NCBI GenBank assembly: GCA_039591075.1 | Contig: JBDHEI010000004.1 | Coordinates: 124,001-188,000, forward strand | Reading direction: 5' to 3' | DNA from: JAOTVV01 sp039591075 | Lineage (GTDB): Bacteria > Gemmatimonadota > Gemmatimonadetes > Gemmatimonadales > GWC2-71-9 | Length of the DNA: 64,000 bases | Part shown: positions 8,489 to 17,293 of the stretch, piece by piece | Numbering within the stretch: position 1 is the stretch's first letter | Layout: every line of letters begins with the position of its first letter | The notes under the pieces: model-generated | What the model was told of the DNA's origin: nothing | What the model saw: only the letters and a program-made list of their open reading frames with translations | Databases searched by the model: none | Made by a program: the position numbers and the translations under genes

Positions 8489-9532
8489 GTGCCACAGCTT
8501 CCCATACCACCGCACTTTGACCCGGCGAAGGTCGGCGAGATTTGGCGCGTCGACTACGGTCGACGGGCCGAAGACGCCGAGTCCTGGACGAAACAGCATA
8601 CCATCGGCCTGGCGGCCGCAGATGGGATTCGCCTCTGTCTCTTGATCGTAGACTGCCAAAACACGTTCTGCATCCCCGGCCACGAGTTGTTCGTCGGCGG
8701 GCGGTCCGGCATGGGCGCGGTCGAAGACAACGTCAGATTGTGCGAGTTCATCTATCGCAATCTTGACGTACTCACCGAGATCGCCCCGACGCTGGATACG
8801 CATACGGCGCTCCAGATCTTCCATCCGGTCTTCTGGGTCGACGAGGCGGGCAGGCATCCACGCGGCGCCGAAACGGTCATCACTGCCGAAGATGTGGAGC
8901 ACGGTACGTGGCGTGTGAATCCGGCCGTGGCCGCGTCGGTCGTCGGGGGTGACGAGGAGCATCTCCGGACCTACGCACACCACTATGTCCGTGAACTGGC
9001 GAAGGGACGACTCCCGCTCATGGTGTGGCCCTATCATGCCATGCTCGGCAGTGTCGGCCACGCACTCGTGCCCGCGGTGGAGGAGGCGCTGTTTTTTCAT
9101 GCAATCGCCCGGCGGACGGCGACACGCTTCGAGCTCAAGGGCGACAACCCGCTCACGGAGCACTACTCTGTGCTGTGTCCCGAGGTGACCCATGGGCCGG
9201 ACGGCGCCGTCGTCGCCCGGAAGAACGAGCGCTTTATACAGCGACTGCTCGACTTCGACGCGGTCGTCGTCGCGGGCCAGGCGAAGAGCCACTGTGTGGC
9301 GTGGACGGTCCACGATCTTCTGGCCGGGATTGAAGCGAAAGATCGGAGTCTTGCGGAACGGGTCTATCTCCTGGAGGACTGCTCCTCGGCCGTCGTCGTG
9401 CCGGGCGTCGTCGACTTCACGGAACAGGCGAACGAGGCCTTCAACCGCTTCGCGAATGCGGGAATGCACGTGGTGCGCGCGGAACTGCCCGTGGCGCAGT
9501 GGCCGGGACTGGAAGGTATCGGCCGCGCATGA
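8489..9532 (+). CDS. Isochorismatase/nicotinamidase-fold cysteine hydrolase, enlarged
   Basis: A 347-aa hydrolase, well above the roughly 180-220 aa of ordinary nicotinamidases. Catalytic elements can be placed: aspartate in LLIVDCQNTF, a DTHTALQIFHP segment like the metal site of nicotinamidases, a lysine in ELAKGRLPL and the nucleophile cysteine in GQAKSHCVAW. Its place after pncB suggests it releases nicotinate from nicotinamide, but the long inserted segments could mean another amide substrate. The GTG at 8489 was chosen (GAGGG 5 nt upstream) because the stretch before it overlaps the pncB end and looks random. It overlaps the next gene by ATGA. Confidence 0.8.
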   Translation: MPQLPIPPHFDPAKVGEIWRVDYGRRAEDAESWTKQHTIGLAAADGIRLCLLIVDCQNTFCIPGHELFVGGRSGMGAVEDNVRLCEFIYRNLDVLTEIAPTLDTHTALQIFHPVFWVDEAGRHPRGAETVITAEDVEHGTWRVNPAVAASVVGGDEEHLRTYAHHYVRELAKGRLPLMVWPYHAMLGSVGHALVPAVEEALFFHAIARRTATRFELKGDNPLTEHYSVLCPEVTHGPDGAVVARKNERFIQRLLDFDAVVVAGQAKSHCVAWTVHDLLAGIEAKDRSLAERVYLLEDCSSAVVVPGVVDFTEQANEAFNRFANAGMHVVRAELPVAQWPGLEGIGRA

Positions 9533-10695
9533 CGACACCGCCGCATCGACCCGTGTCGCCGCTCTCGGCGTCGCTCGAGTCGCCGACCTCTCAGGCGGGC
9601 TCGTCGCCTAGGCAGGAGCTCGGGCGGTTCTTCCTGCCCGGTCCCACTGAGGTGCATCCGGATGTTCTCGCTGCCATGCAGCGGCCCATGATCCCTCACC
9701 GTGGCGGGGACATGGTTCAACTGCTCACGGCGATGGAACCCCCGCTGCAGCGCGCATGGCGGACTGGCCGGCGGGTCTACATCGGGACGTGTTCTGCTAC
9801 GGGCTTCATGGAGATGGCCGTCCGGTGCGGCGTGCGTCGACGGGCGTTGTCGCTAGTGAGCGGCGCATTCGGTGAGCGTTTCGCGGGGATCGTGGCGGCC
9901 ACGGGACGGGACGTCGTCCGGGTGGATGTGCCGTTAGGGCAGACAGTCGAGCCCGACATGCTGCGGGATGCGCTCAAGCGCACGGAGGTGGATGCCGTGA
10001 CGCTCGTGCACTCGGAGACGGCGACCGGAGCGCTCGCCCCGTTGGAGGACTTGGCGGCCGTGGTGCGGGAGTTCGACGGCGTCGTGCTGCTCGTTGATGC
10101 CGTGACCTCTTTTGCCGGCTCGCCGGTCGAGACGGATACCTGGGAGCTGGACTTCGTGCTCACCGGTTCGCAGAAGGCCCTGGCGCTTCCACCGGGCTTG
10201 GCATTGGGCGTGGCGTCGGACCGCATGATCGAACGTGCCAAACAGGTTTCGGAGCGTGGCGCGTATCTCGATCTCCTGGCGTTCGATCGGGCCGGGATCG
10301 ACTACCAGCCGACCAATACGCCAGCTATCTCGTTGCTCTACGCGCTCGAAGCGCAACTCCGTCGCATCGACGCTGAGGGTGGAATCGAAGCCCGGTGGAA
10401 ACGTCACCAGCAAATGCGGGAGATCGTAGAACGCTGGGTGCACGGGCGAGGAGGACAGCTCGGCTTTCAGTTCTTGCCTCCAACGGATCGCCGGTCGTGG
10501 ACGGTCTCGTGCCTGAAGGTGCCGAGCGGGAAGAGTGGCCGCGCGCTGGCCGTGGTGATGAAGAGCAAGGGATGGGTGATCGGCACGGGGTACGGTCCGC
10601 TCAAGCAGTCGACCATCCGCATCGGTCACATGGGAGATCACAGCCCCGAGCGGGTGGAGGAACTGCTGCACACACTGGAATCGGTCACCTTATGA
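9529..10695 (+). CDS. Class V aminotransferase, probable phosphoserine (or serine-glyoxylate type) aminotransferase
   Basis: A 388-aa PLP enzyme of the small class V group that includes archaeal-type SerC and serine-glyoxylate/alanine-glyoxylate aminotransferases. It has FLPGPTEVHPDVL near the N-terminus, the LVDAVTSFAGSPV aspartate region and the Schiff-base lysine in LTGSQKALALPPG. It overlaps both neighbours by 4 nt (ATGA) and is followed by SerA, which makes 3-phosphohydroxypyruvate. The simplest reading is the second step of serine synthesis. The exact amino-group partner is not visible from sequence. Confidence 0.85.
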   Translation: MTTPPHRPVSPLSASLESPTSQAGSSPRQELGRFFLPGPTEVHPDVLAAMQRPMIPHRGGDMVQLLTAMEPPLQRAWRTGRRVYIGTCSATGFMEMAVRCGVRRRALSLVSGAFGERFAGIVAATGRDVVRVDVPLGQTVEPDMLRDALKRTEVDAVTLVHSETATGALAPLEDLAAVVREFDGVVLLVDAVTSFAGSPVETDTWELDFVLTGSQKALALPPGLALGVASDRMIERAKQVSERGAYLDLLAFDRAGIDYQPTNTPAISLLYALEAQLRRIDAEGGIEARWKRHQQMREIVERWVHGRGGQLGFQFLPPTDRRSWTVSCLKVPSGKSGRALAVVMKSKGWVIGTGYGPLKQSTIRIGHMGDHSPERVEELLHTLESVTL

Positions 10696-12281
10696 CATAC
10701 GTGGTAGTCGTTGCCGATCGCGTCGCAGAGCCGGGTTTGGAGATTCTGCGCAGGCAACCGGAACTGGAGGTCGTCTCAGTGGTCGGCGACGCGAAACGCC
10801 TGGACCAGGAACTGGCCCATGCGCACGCGCTGCTGGTGCGGTCGGACACCAAGGTGACCGAAGAGCGGATTGCTCGGGCGCCGCGCCTGATGGTGATCGG
10901 ACGGGCGGGTACCGGGGTCGACAACATCGATGTCGATGCCGCCACCCGCCGTGGAATTGCCGTGCTGAACGCTGCGGGGGCGAACACTGTCAGTGCTGCC
11001 GAACACGCGGTCGCGCTGCTTCTCGCGTTGGTGCGCCGCATTCCGTGGGCCGCAGCCAGCATGGGTGACGGCGCATGGGACCGGAAGCGGTTTGCCGGAA
11101 GCGAGTTGTGCGACAAGCAGCTCGGTGTGGTGGGGCTCGGGCGGGTGGGTCTCCGGGTCGCGACCATCGCCCGAGCCCTCGGGATGACGATCCTGGCTCA
11201 CGACCCGTATCTGCCGGAACAGCGGGCGGCCGATCTTGGCATCGAGCTCGTCGATCTCGAAACGCTGTTGGCAGCGTCCGACGTGGTCACGCTCCACCTT
11301 CCGCTCACCGACGACACGCGGCATCTGATCGATCGCGAGCGACTGCGTCTCATGAAGCCCGGATCCTACGTGGTCAATACGGCGCGGGGGGGGTTGGTCG
11401 ATGATGGCGCATTGCTGGAGGCGTTGGAGAGCGGGCACCTTGCCGGTGCCGCCCTGGACGTGTTCGATCCGGAGCCGCTGCCGGGGGATTCCCCGATGCG
11501 GCGGGCCAGCGGCCTGCTCCTCACGCCGCACCTGGCGGCATCGACCTCCGAAGCCCAGGAGCGCGTCGCGACCGAGATCTGCCGCTACGTGCGGGACGCC
11601 CTCCTGAGCGGCGCGCTCAGGGGTGCGATCAACCTCCCGGGCGTTGCGGGCGATGCGCTTCAGCGCTTGAGCGGCGTCCTCGATCTCGCTCGCGGGCTTG
11701 GCCGGTTGGCTGCCGGGATTGCAGGCGGAGCCGTCCGGTCGATCGAAGTCGTCTATGGGGGCCGAGATGAAGCGGCTCCCCGTCCGGTCATGCTCGCCGC
11801 CGTGGAGGGTGTGTTGTCGGCCGCCGGCGTCACCCCGGTCACGCTGGTCAATGCCGCCGAGCGAGCACGTCAGCGGGGAATCGCTGCGTCCCGCAGTGTG
11901 GGGGCTCCCTTGGCGGGCTTCGAGACCACGGTCGGCGTGTCGGTGGCAACCGAGGAACGCGTCACGACCGTGGACGGCGCGATGCTGGGTGACGTCACCG
12001 CCCGAGTGATCCGGATCGACGGGTTCGACGTCGACGTGCCTGCCCACGGAACGATGCTCGTGCTGCGGAATCGCGACGTCCCGGGGGTGATCGGTCGGGT
12101 CGGTAGCGTCCTCGGCGCGGCCGGCATCAACGTGGGCTCCTACCATCAATCGCGTCGGGACCAGGCGGGTTCGGAGGCTCTGGCGGCGATCGTCGTCGAC
12201 GAACAGCCCAATGGAAACGTGCTGTCCACGCTCGCGGGGCTTCCCGACCTGCTGGAGGTGAAGGTCGCGAGGCTGGGGTGA
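10692..12281 (+). CDS. serA: D-3-phosphoglycerate dehydrogenase
   Basis: First step of phosphorylated serine synthesis: oxidises 3-phosphoglycerate with NAD+. 529 aa, the long form. In order it has the substrate-binding half, the Rossmann motif GLGRVGLRVATIA near residue 145, the catalytic histidine in LLTPHLAAST, then the intervening (allosteric substrate-binding) domain and a C-terminal ACT domain beginning LVLRNRDVPGVIGRVG. The ACT domain is where serine feeds back in relatives. The ATG overlaps the aminotransferase stop as ATGA. It ends the five-gene operon; leuS starts 36 nt later with its own promoter-like box. Confidence 0.95.
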   Translation: MTYVVVVADRVAEPGLEILRRQPELEVVSVVGDAKRLDQELAHAHALLVRSDTKVTEERIARAPRLMVIGRAGTGVDNIDVDAATRRGIAVLNAAGANTVSAAEHAVALLLALVRRIPWAAASMGDGAWDRKRFAGSELCDKQLGVVGLGRVGLRVATIARALGMTILAHDPYLPEQRAADLGIELVDLETLLAASDVVTLHLPLTDDTRHLIDRERLRLMKPGSYVVNTARGGLVDDGALLEALESGHLAGAALDVFDPEPLPGDSPMRRASGLLLTPHLAASTSEAQERVATEICRYVRDALLSGALRGAINLPGVAGDALQRLSGVLDLARGLGRLAAGIAGGAVRSIEVVYGGRDEAAPRPVMLAAVEGVLSAAGVTPVTLVNAAERARQRGIAASRSVGAPLAGFETTVGVSVATEERVTTVDGAMLGDVTARVIRIDGFDVDVPAHGTMLVLRNRDVPGVIGRVGSVLGAAGINVGSYHQSRRDQAGSEALAAIVVDEQPNGNVLSTLAGLPDLLEVKVARLG

Positions 12282-12301
12282 CCGTCGCCCCCTTCGGCTA
12301 C

Positions 12302-12307
12302 TTAGAT
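12302..12307 (+). promoter_or_regulatory. Candidate -10 box (TTAGAT) for leaderless leuS
   Basis: TTAGAT lies 10 nt before the leuS ATG, and the intervening TTCCGACTCT has no Shine-Dalgarno match. This spacing is what a leaderless transcript would need. No convincing -35 was found. Inference from spacing only. Confidence 0.35.
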
Positions 12308-12317
12308 TTCCGACTCT

Positions 12318-14792
12318 ATGCGATCAGATAACGTAGCGGGCCAACGGTACGATCCGGAGGCGGTCGAGCAGAAGTGGCGGCAGCGCTGGGAGGAGCGGCA
12401 CACGAACCGAGCTGCCCTCGCCGAGGCCGGGCGCCCCTACTACAACCTCATGATGTTCCCGTATCCCTCGGCGGAAGGTCTCCACGTCGGGAACGTCTTC
12501 GCCTTCGTCGGAAGCGACGTGCACGGCCGGTTTCGGCGACTCCTGGGCTGGCAGGTGTTCGAGCCCATCGGGTTCGACGCCTTCGGGATCCACTCGGAGA
12601 ACTACGCACTGAAGGTCGACACCCACCCGGCCAAGCTCATTCCCCAAAACATCGATCGGTTCCGGGAGCAGCTGCGACGCATCGGACTCATGCTCGATTG
12701 GGACCACGAGGTCCAGACGACCGATCCCCGATACTACGCGTGGACCCAGTGGATCTTCCTCCAGTTGTACAAGGCTGGGCTCGCCGTGCGGAAGGAAGCC
12801 CCGGTCAACTGGTGTCCGGAGTGCAAGACGGTCCTCGCCAACGAGCAGGTGATCGACGGGATGTGCGAGCGCCATCCCGACACTCCGGTCACCCAGCGAT
12901 TCCTGGCGCAGTGGTTCTTCCGGATCACGGAATACGCTGAGCGCCTGCTCGAGAACCTCCGGACCATCGATTGGTCCGAGTCCACCCGGCTCATGCAGAC
13001 GAACTGGATTGGCGAGTCCGAGGGGGCCGAACTGGTGTTCACCACCGAGTCGGGGACCGAGATTCGCGTGTTCACGACACGGCCCGACACGGTCTTCGGT
13101 GCGACTTATATGGTGTTGGCGCCGGAGCACCCGGTGGTAGACCAGCTAACCACGCCGGCGCAGCAGCCCTTTGTGGACGAGTATCGGCGCCGGACCTCGG
13201 CCATGGATTTGGTGTCGCGTCGGGTGGGCGAGAAGGAGAAGACAGGGGTCTTCACCGGGGCCCACTGCGTCAACCCGGCCACGGGTGAGCGCATCCCCCT
13301 GTGGATTGCCGATTACGTGCTCATGGAGTATGGCACGGGGGCCATCATGGCGGTGCCGGCTCACGACGCGCGCGACTACGAATTCGCTCGGAAGTTCGGC
13401 CTGGAGATCCGGCAGGTAGTGCGGCCGAAGGAGGGCGTCGAGGTCGATGCACCGGAGCCGGCTCCGGACCTCCCGCCCCTCTTCACCGGGTGGGACGGCA
13501 CCATGATGAGCTCCGGGGAGTTCGACGGCATGGCGTGCGCCGACGCGGTCACCGCGATCACCGACTGGCTCGCGACCAAGGGCGCCGGCAGGCGGCAAAC
13601 CCAATACCGTCTCCACGACTGGTGCATCTCGAGGCAGCGCTACTGGGGACCCCCCATCCCCATCATCTATTGCGATGCGTGCGGTATCGTGCCGGTTCCG
13701 GAAACCGACCTGCCTGTCCTGCTCCCTCCACTCGACGACTTCAGGCCCGACGAAAGTGGCGTCTCGCCACTGGCGCGTGCCGAGGACTGGCACCGGGTAC
13801 CGTGCCCGACGTGCGGAGCGAACGGTCGGCGCGAGACGGACGTGTCGGACACGTTTCTCGATTCCGCCTGGTATTTCCTGCGGTACCCGTCCACGGACTT
13901 CGATGACCGTCCGTTCGACCCGGCGCTGACGAGCAAGTGGTTGCCCGTCGATTGCTACATTGGCGGCAACGAGCACGCCGTGCTGCATCTGATGTATTCG
14001 CGCTTCATTACGATGGCCTTACACGATCTTGGCCACCTCGGCTTCGAGGAGCCATTCGCCCGGTTCCGTGCCCACGGCATGATCGTGAAGGACGGCGCGA
14101 AGATGTCGAAGTCGCGTGGCAACGTCGTCATCCCCGACGACTACCTCGCACGGTGGGGTGCCGACACCTTCCGCATGTACCTCATGTTCCTCGGTCCGTA
14201 CCAGGAGGGGGGGGACTTCCGGGACGAGGGCATCTCCGGTATCCGGCGGTTTCTCGACAAGGCTTGGGGGCTGGTGAGCGCGGCCACGTTCGAGGGGGGC
14301 GAGGTCTCGGTCGATGTGATGCGGAAGCTGCACCAGACGATCCGGGGCGTGGCTGAAGACCTGGAGGACCTCCGGTACAACACGGCCATCGCGAAGCTGA
14401 TGAAGTATGTCAACGCGCTGCGTGGGAAGGGCACCGACGATTCTGCCGGACCGGACGTGGGAGCCGAGCTGCTCGAGCCACTGGTGGTCATGCTCGCGCC
14501 TCTCGCTCCGCACTTCGCCGAGGAATGTTGGGAACGGCTGGGTCACGACACAGGTGTGTTCGACGCGCACTGGCCCGCCTTCGATGAGGAGATGGCGCGT
14601 GAGGACCAGATCGAGCTGGTCGTCCAGGTGAACGGCAGGGTGCGAGGTCGGGTGACGGTGCCCGCTGGGATCGGTGAGGAATCGGCAGTTGCGCGGGCGT
14701 TGGCCGAAGACACCGTACGCCGATTCGTGGATGCAAAGCCAATCAAGAAAACGGTTTACGTTCCCGACAAACTGGTCAATCTGGTGATCTAG
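12318..14792 (+). CDS. leuS: Leucine-tRNA ligase
   Basis: Charges tRNA-Leu. 824 aa, the normal bacterial length, so the editing domain is present. The class I signatures are visible: HVGN (the HIGH equivalent) in PYPSAEGLHVGNVFAF at about residues 50-58, and KMSKSRGNVV near residue 595. The editing (CP1) insert with its GTGAIMAVPAHDARDYEFA threonine-rich/aspartate region is intact, and two cysteine pairs (CPEC and CPTC-type) are zinc-like elements. It begins 36 nt after serA without a ribosome site, see the -10 candidate. Essential housekeeping gene. Confidence 0.97.
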   Translation: MRSDNVAGQRYDPEAVEQKWRQRWEERHTNRAALAEAGRPYYNLMMFPYPSAEGLHVGNVFAFVGSDVHGRFRRLLGWQVFEPIGFDAFGIHSENYALKVDTHPAKLIPQNIDRFREQLRRIGLMLDWDHEVQTTDPRYYAWTQWIFLQLYKAGLAVRKEAPVNWCPECKTVLANEQVIDGMCERHPDTPVTQRFLAQWFFRITEYAERLLENLRTIDWSESTRLMQTNWIGESEGAELVFTTESGTEIRVFTTRPDTVFGATYMVLAPEHPVVDQLTTPAQQPFVDEYRRRTSAMDLVSRRVGEKEKTGVFTGAHCVNPATGERIPLWIADYVLMEYGTGAIMAVPAHDARDYEFARKFGLEIRQVVRPKEGVEVDAPEPAPDLPPLFTGWDGTMMSSGEFDGMACADAVTAITDWLATKGAGRRQTQYRLHDWCISRQRYWGPPIPIIYCDACGIVPVPETDLPVLLPPLDDFRPDESGVSPLARAEDWHRVPCPTCGANGRRETDVSDTFLDSAWYFLRYPSTDFDDRPFDPALTSKWLPVDCYIGGNEHAVLHLMYSRFITMALHDLGHLGFEEPFARFRAHGMIVKDGAKMSKSRGNVVIPDDYLARWGADTFRMYLMFLGPYQEGGDFRDEGISGIRRFLDKAWGLVSAATFEGGEVSVDVMRKLHQTIRGVAEDLEDLRYNTAIAKLMKYVNALRGKGTDDSAGPDVGAELLEPLVVMLAPLAPHFAEECWERLGHDTGVFDAHWPAFDEEMAREDQIELVVQVNGRVRGRVTVPAGIGEESAVARALAEDTVRRFVDAKPIKKTVYVPDKLVNLVI

Positions 14793-14863
14793 GGAACAAC
14801 GCGGTCTCCGCCCCTTCCCGCTCGCCCTTTCCCGCCTGCGACCCCATCCGTCCACAACGCATC

Positions 14864-14869
14864 TATACT
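14864..14869 (+). promoter_or_regulatory. Candidate -10 box (TATACT) for leaderless ECF sigma gene
   Basis: TATACT matches the -10 consensus at 5 of 6 positions and ends 7 nt before the ATG at 14877, so transcription would begin at or next to the start codon. No Shine-Dalgarno fits between. The -35 region does not match TTGACA. Confidence 0.4.
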
Positions 14870-14876
14870 TCTGGGC

Positions 14877-15422
14877 ATGGGACAGGTCACTGCTGCGACA
14901 TTGGACGAGCTCGCGATCCAACGGGCAAAAGGGGGCGATCTGGCGGCCCTCGAGCGGGTGTACCGCGCCTACGAGGGGACCGTGTACGGCGTCGCCCGAC
15001 GGATCTGCCGCACGCCCGAGGAAGCGGAGGAAGTGCTCCAGGAGACCTTCCTCGAAGTGTGCCGCAGCATCAAGCGGTTCCGGGGCTCGGCCCCCGGGAG
15101 CCTCACGGCGTGGATCAAGCGGGTGGCGTCAAGCAAGGCGTTGATTCGCATCCGGCGCGAGAAGTATCGCGATACGGAGGTACTCGAGGAAGACAGTGGC
15201 TGGGCTGGGCGCAGGGATGGCGATGTGGGGCTGCGCATGGATCTGGAAGCGGCCCTGGCCCAGTTGTCCGACACGTCGCGGGCGGTCGTATGGCTGCACG
15301 ATGTCGAAGGGTATACGCACGAGGAGATTGCCGAGCAGATGGGAAAGACGGTGAGCTTCTCCAAGTCGCAGCTGTCACGAGCGCACGCGCGGCTTCGGAC
15401 GATGCTCGGTGAGGAGGCATGA
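14877..15422 (+). CDS. ECF RNA polymerase sigma factor (sigma-70 region 2 and 4)
   Basis: A 181-aa extracytoplasmic-function sigma factor. Region 2 spans about residues 20-85, with the core-binding RRICRTPEEAEEVLQETFLEV segment; region 4 is near residues 120-175, with the helix-turn-helix YTHEEIAEQMGKTVSFSKSQLSRA. It directs RNA polymerase to a stress regulon, probably of envelope stress given its partners. It overlaps the zinc-finger anti-sigma gene by ATGA, the standard arrangement, and an exported PDZ protein follows. Such genes usually activate their own promoter. Confidence 0.93.
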   Translation: MGQVTAATLDELAIQRAKGGDLAALERVYRAYEGTVYGVARRICRTPEEAEEVLQETFLEVCRSIKRFRGSAPGSLTAWIKRVASSKALIRIRREKYRDTEVLEEDSGWAGRRDGDVGLRMDLEAALAQLSDTSRAVVWLHDVEGYTHEEIAEQMGKTVSFSKSQLSRAHARLRTMLGEEA

Positions 15423-16015
15423 TGTTGAGACATTGCACGATCAGTGAGCTTTTGGAGGTGCGTGATGGCGAGGGCACCGCCGCGGCACATGCCCATGTCG
15501 AGCAGTGTGAGGCGTGCGGTGCGGAGCTCGATCGTCTGCATCAGCGCGTTGCAGCACTCCGGGCGCTCCCGAGGCGTTCCTCACCGCGGGATCGGTGGCC
15601 GGCCGTGCGCGAGGCGTTCATGTCCGCGCGACGGCGCCGTCGGTGGAGCTACGCGAGTTGGGCCGGCTTGGCTGCCGCGGCAGGACTCGTCCTGTTTGTC
15701 GGTGTCAATACGCCGCCGCGGCCCGAGGTCACGGCGTCGGCGCCTGAAGAGATTGCGTCACTGGTACAGGAGTCGCAGCAGCTCGAGCAGGCGCTCCAGA
15801 GCTACAATCGACAGGGGCGAGTGGTCAACGGCGTCACGGCTGCGGCCATCGCCGAGCTCGAAGATCGCATCGCGGTGATCGATGTGGGTATCGACCGTGC
15901 CCAGGTCCAGGCAGCGCCGCACGAGGCCGTGGCGGATCTGTGGCGTCGCCGGGTCACGCTGATGGATCGCCTGGTCAACACACACGTTCAACCGGTGACG
16001 TACGTGGGATACTGA
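15419..16015 (+). CDS. Membrane-anchored zinc-finger anti-sigma factor
   Basis: A 198-aa protein that should hold the preceding sigma factor at the inner membrane. The N-terminus has the anti-sigma zinc-binding pattern with HVEQCEAC (HxxxCxxC) at about residues 27-34. A single hydrophobic segment (ASWAGLAAAAGLVLFVGV) near residue 85 is followed by a periplasmic part containing a predicted helix-rich stretch (LVQESQQLEQALQSY). It is coupled by ATGA to the sigma gene. Signal-sensing ligand unknown. Confidence 0.88.
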   Translation: MMLRHCTISELLEVRDGEGTAAAHAHVEQCEACGAELDRLHQRVAALRALPRRSSPRDRWPAVREAFMSARRRRRWSYASWAGLAAAAGLVLFVGVNTPPRPEVTASAPEEIASLVQESQQLEQALQSYNRQGRVVNGVTAAAIAELEDRIAVIDVGIDRAQVQAAPHEAVADLWRRRVTLMDRLVNTHVQPVTYVGY

Positions 16016-16130
16016 CTGACTGCCGTGCGCGCCCATCGAGCCCGCCGCGTGCGACGATCGCCATGGGTTGCGAATCAGTCCTGATAGGACGAGGGTGCGG
16101 ACGGCTGACAGTGTAACGAGGAGTCGAAGT

Positions 16131-17225
16131 ATGAAAGCCCGTCGAATGATCTACCTGCTCCTTCTCGCCGGAATCGCGGTTCCAACCGCGGCGTTGGCGC
16201 AGGAGGGCGAGAAGAAGAACGCTCAAGAGATGGCGGAGGCGCAGCAGAGGGTTCGCCAAGCGCAGCGCCGACTGGAGCACGCCATGCAAGAGCTCCAGGC
16301 CGCCCAAGGCGACGCGGCCAACCGCGCGTTGCGCGAGGCAATCGAGGAGCTCCGCTCGGCTCAGCGGCAGTTGCAGACCGGAGAGCTCCAGCGCCTAGCG
16401 GAGCGCTTCCAGGTGGAGCGTGACTGGCCCGGCGCCGTGAGCGTGTTCGTCTCAGAGAGCCGCCCCAAGATGGGAGTGCTGCTGGAGGAGTCGACATACC
16501 GCTCCGGGCAGGACTCCCTCGGGGTGCGCTTGAGTGGCGTGACGCCCGGCGGACCAGCAGAGGAGGCGGGTCTCAAGGCCGGGGACGTGATTGTGAGCGC
16601 CAAGGGAACGGCGCTGGGACGCATGACACGACGCGACCCGTCGCCCAGTGCAAGGCTCCGCGACATCATTCGGGAACTCGATGAGGGCCAGACCCTTCGG
16701 GTGGAGTTTCTGCGAGACGGGGGGCGCAAATCCGCCGACGTGGTGCTCCGCGAGCTCGAGCCCGAGGCCTATTCGTTTTCGTTCATCAGCCCGGATTCGA
16801 ACGCTTTCAACTACCGCATTGCGATGCCGTTCCTCGAGGAGCTCGAAGGGCCGGAGCGGGTGCGTATCCGGTCGGGCTCCCCCATGGTCATGGGCGGATT
16901 GCTGCCCTTTGGCCTGTTCGACATGGAGCTGGTGAGCCTCAACGCGGAGCTCGGACGCTACTTCGGGACGAGTGAGGGGCTCCTGGTGGTTCGCGCACCG
17001 AGCGACGGACTCACTGGTTTGCAGAGCGGCGACGTCATCGTGAGCATTGACGGTCGCAAGCCGACCAACCCGTCACACGCGCTCCGAATCATCCGCTCCT
17101 ACAGTGCTGGCGAGAGCATGAAGATGGAAGTCATGCGTGACAAGCGCCGGCAAACGATCACCGTGACGATCCCGCAGCGTGAACGTGGGATGCTCTGGGA
17201 ACAGCGTGAGCCGATGGACGGTTGA
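16131..17225 (+). CDS. Exported protein with coiled coil and two PDZ domains
   Basis: A 364-aa protein with a signal peptide (hydrophobic stretch ending TAALAQEG), then a charged, alanine/glutamine-rich coiled coil at about residues 28-85, and two PDZ modules. The first has GVTPGGPAEEAGLKAGDVIVS around residue 140, the second GLTGLQSGDVIVSIDGRKP around residue 305. No protease catalytic triad is visible, so it is a PDZ adaptor rather than an HtrA protease. The ATG at 16131 has CGAGGAG upstream; an in-frame start at 16068 lacks support. It follows the sigma/anti-sigma pair and may sense or be part of the regulated response. Confidence 0.85.
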   Translation: MKARRMIYLLLLAGIAVPTAALAQEGEKKNAQEMAEAQQRVRQAQRRLEHAMQELQAAQGDAANRALREAIEELRSAQRQLQTGELQRLAERFQVERDWPGAVSVFVSESRPKMGVLLEESTYRSGQDSLGVRLSGVTPGGPAEEAGLKAGDVIVSAKGTALGRMTRRDPSPSARLRDIIRELDEGQTLRVEFLRDGGRKSADVVLRELEPEAYSFSFISPDSNAFNYRIAMPFLEELEGPERVRIRSGSPMVMGGLLPFGLFDMELVSLNAELGRYFGTSEGLLVVRAPSDGLTGLQSGDVIVSIDGRKPTNPSHALRIIRSYSAGESMKMEVMRDKRRQTITVTIPQRERGMLWEQREPMDG

Positions 17226-17231
17226 CCGGTT

Positions 17232-17276
17232 GAGCGGTTAGGCGGTTAGCGGGGACACCCAACCGCCTAACCGCTC
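17232..17276. terminator. Bidirectional terminator hairpin, 16-bp perfect stem
   Basis: The arms 17232-17247 and 17261-17276 are exact reverse complements with a 13-nt loop, between two convergent genes. There is no long T tract. The arms are built from repeats of GCGGTTAG, and the motif recurs to about 17293. Confidence 0.75.
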
Positions 17277-17293
17277 AGCCGCCTAACCGCCTG

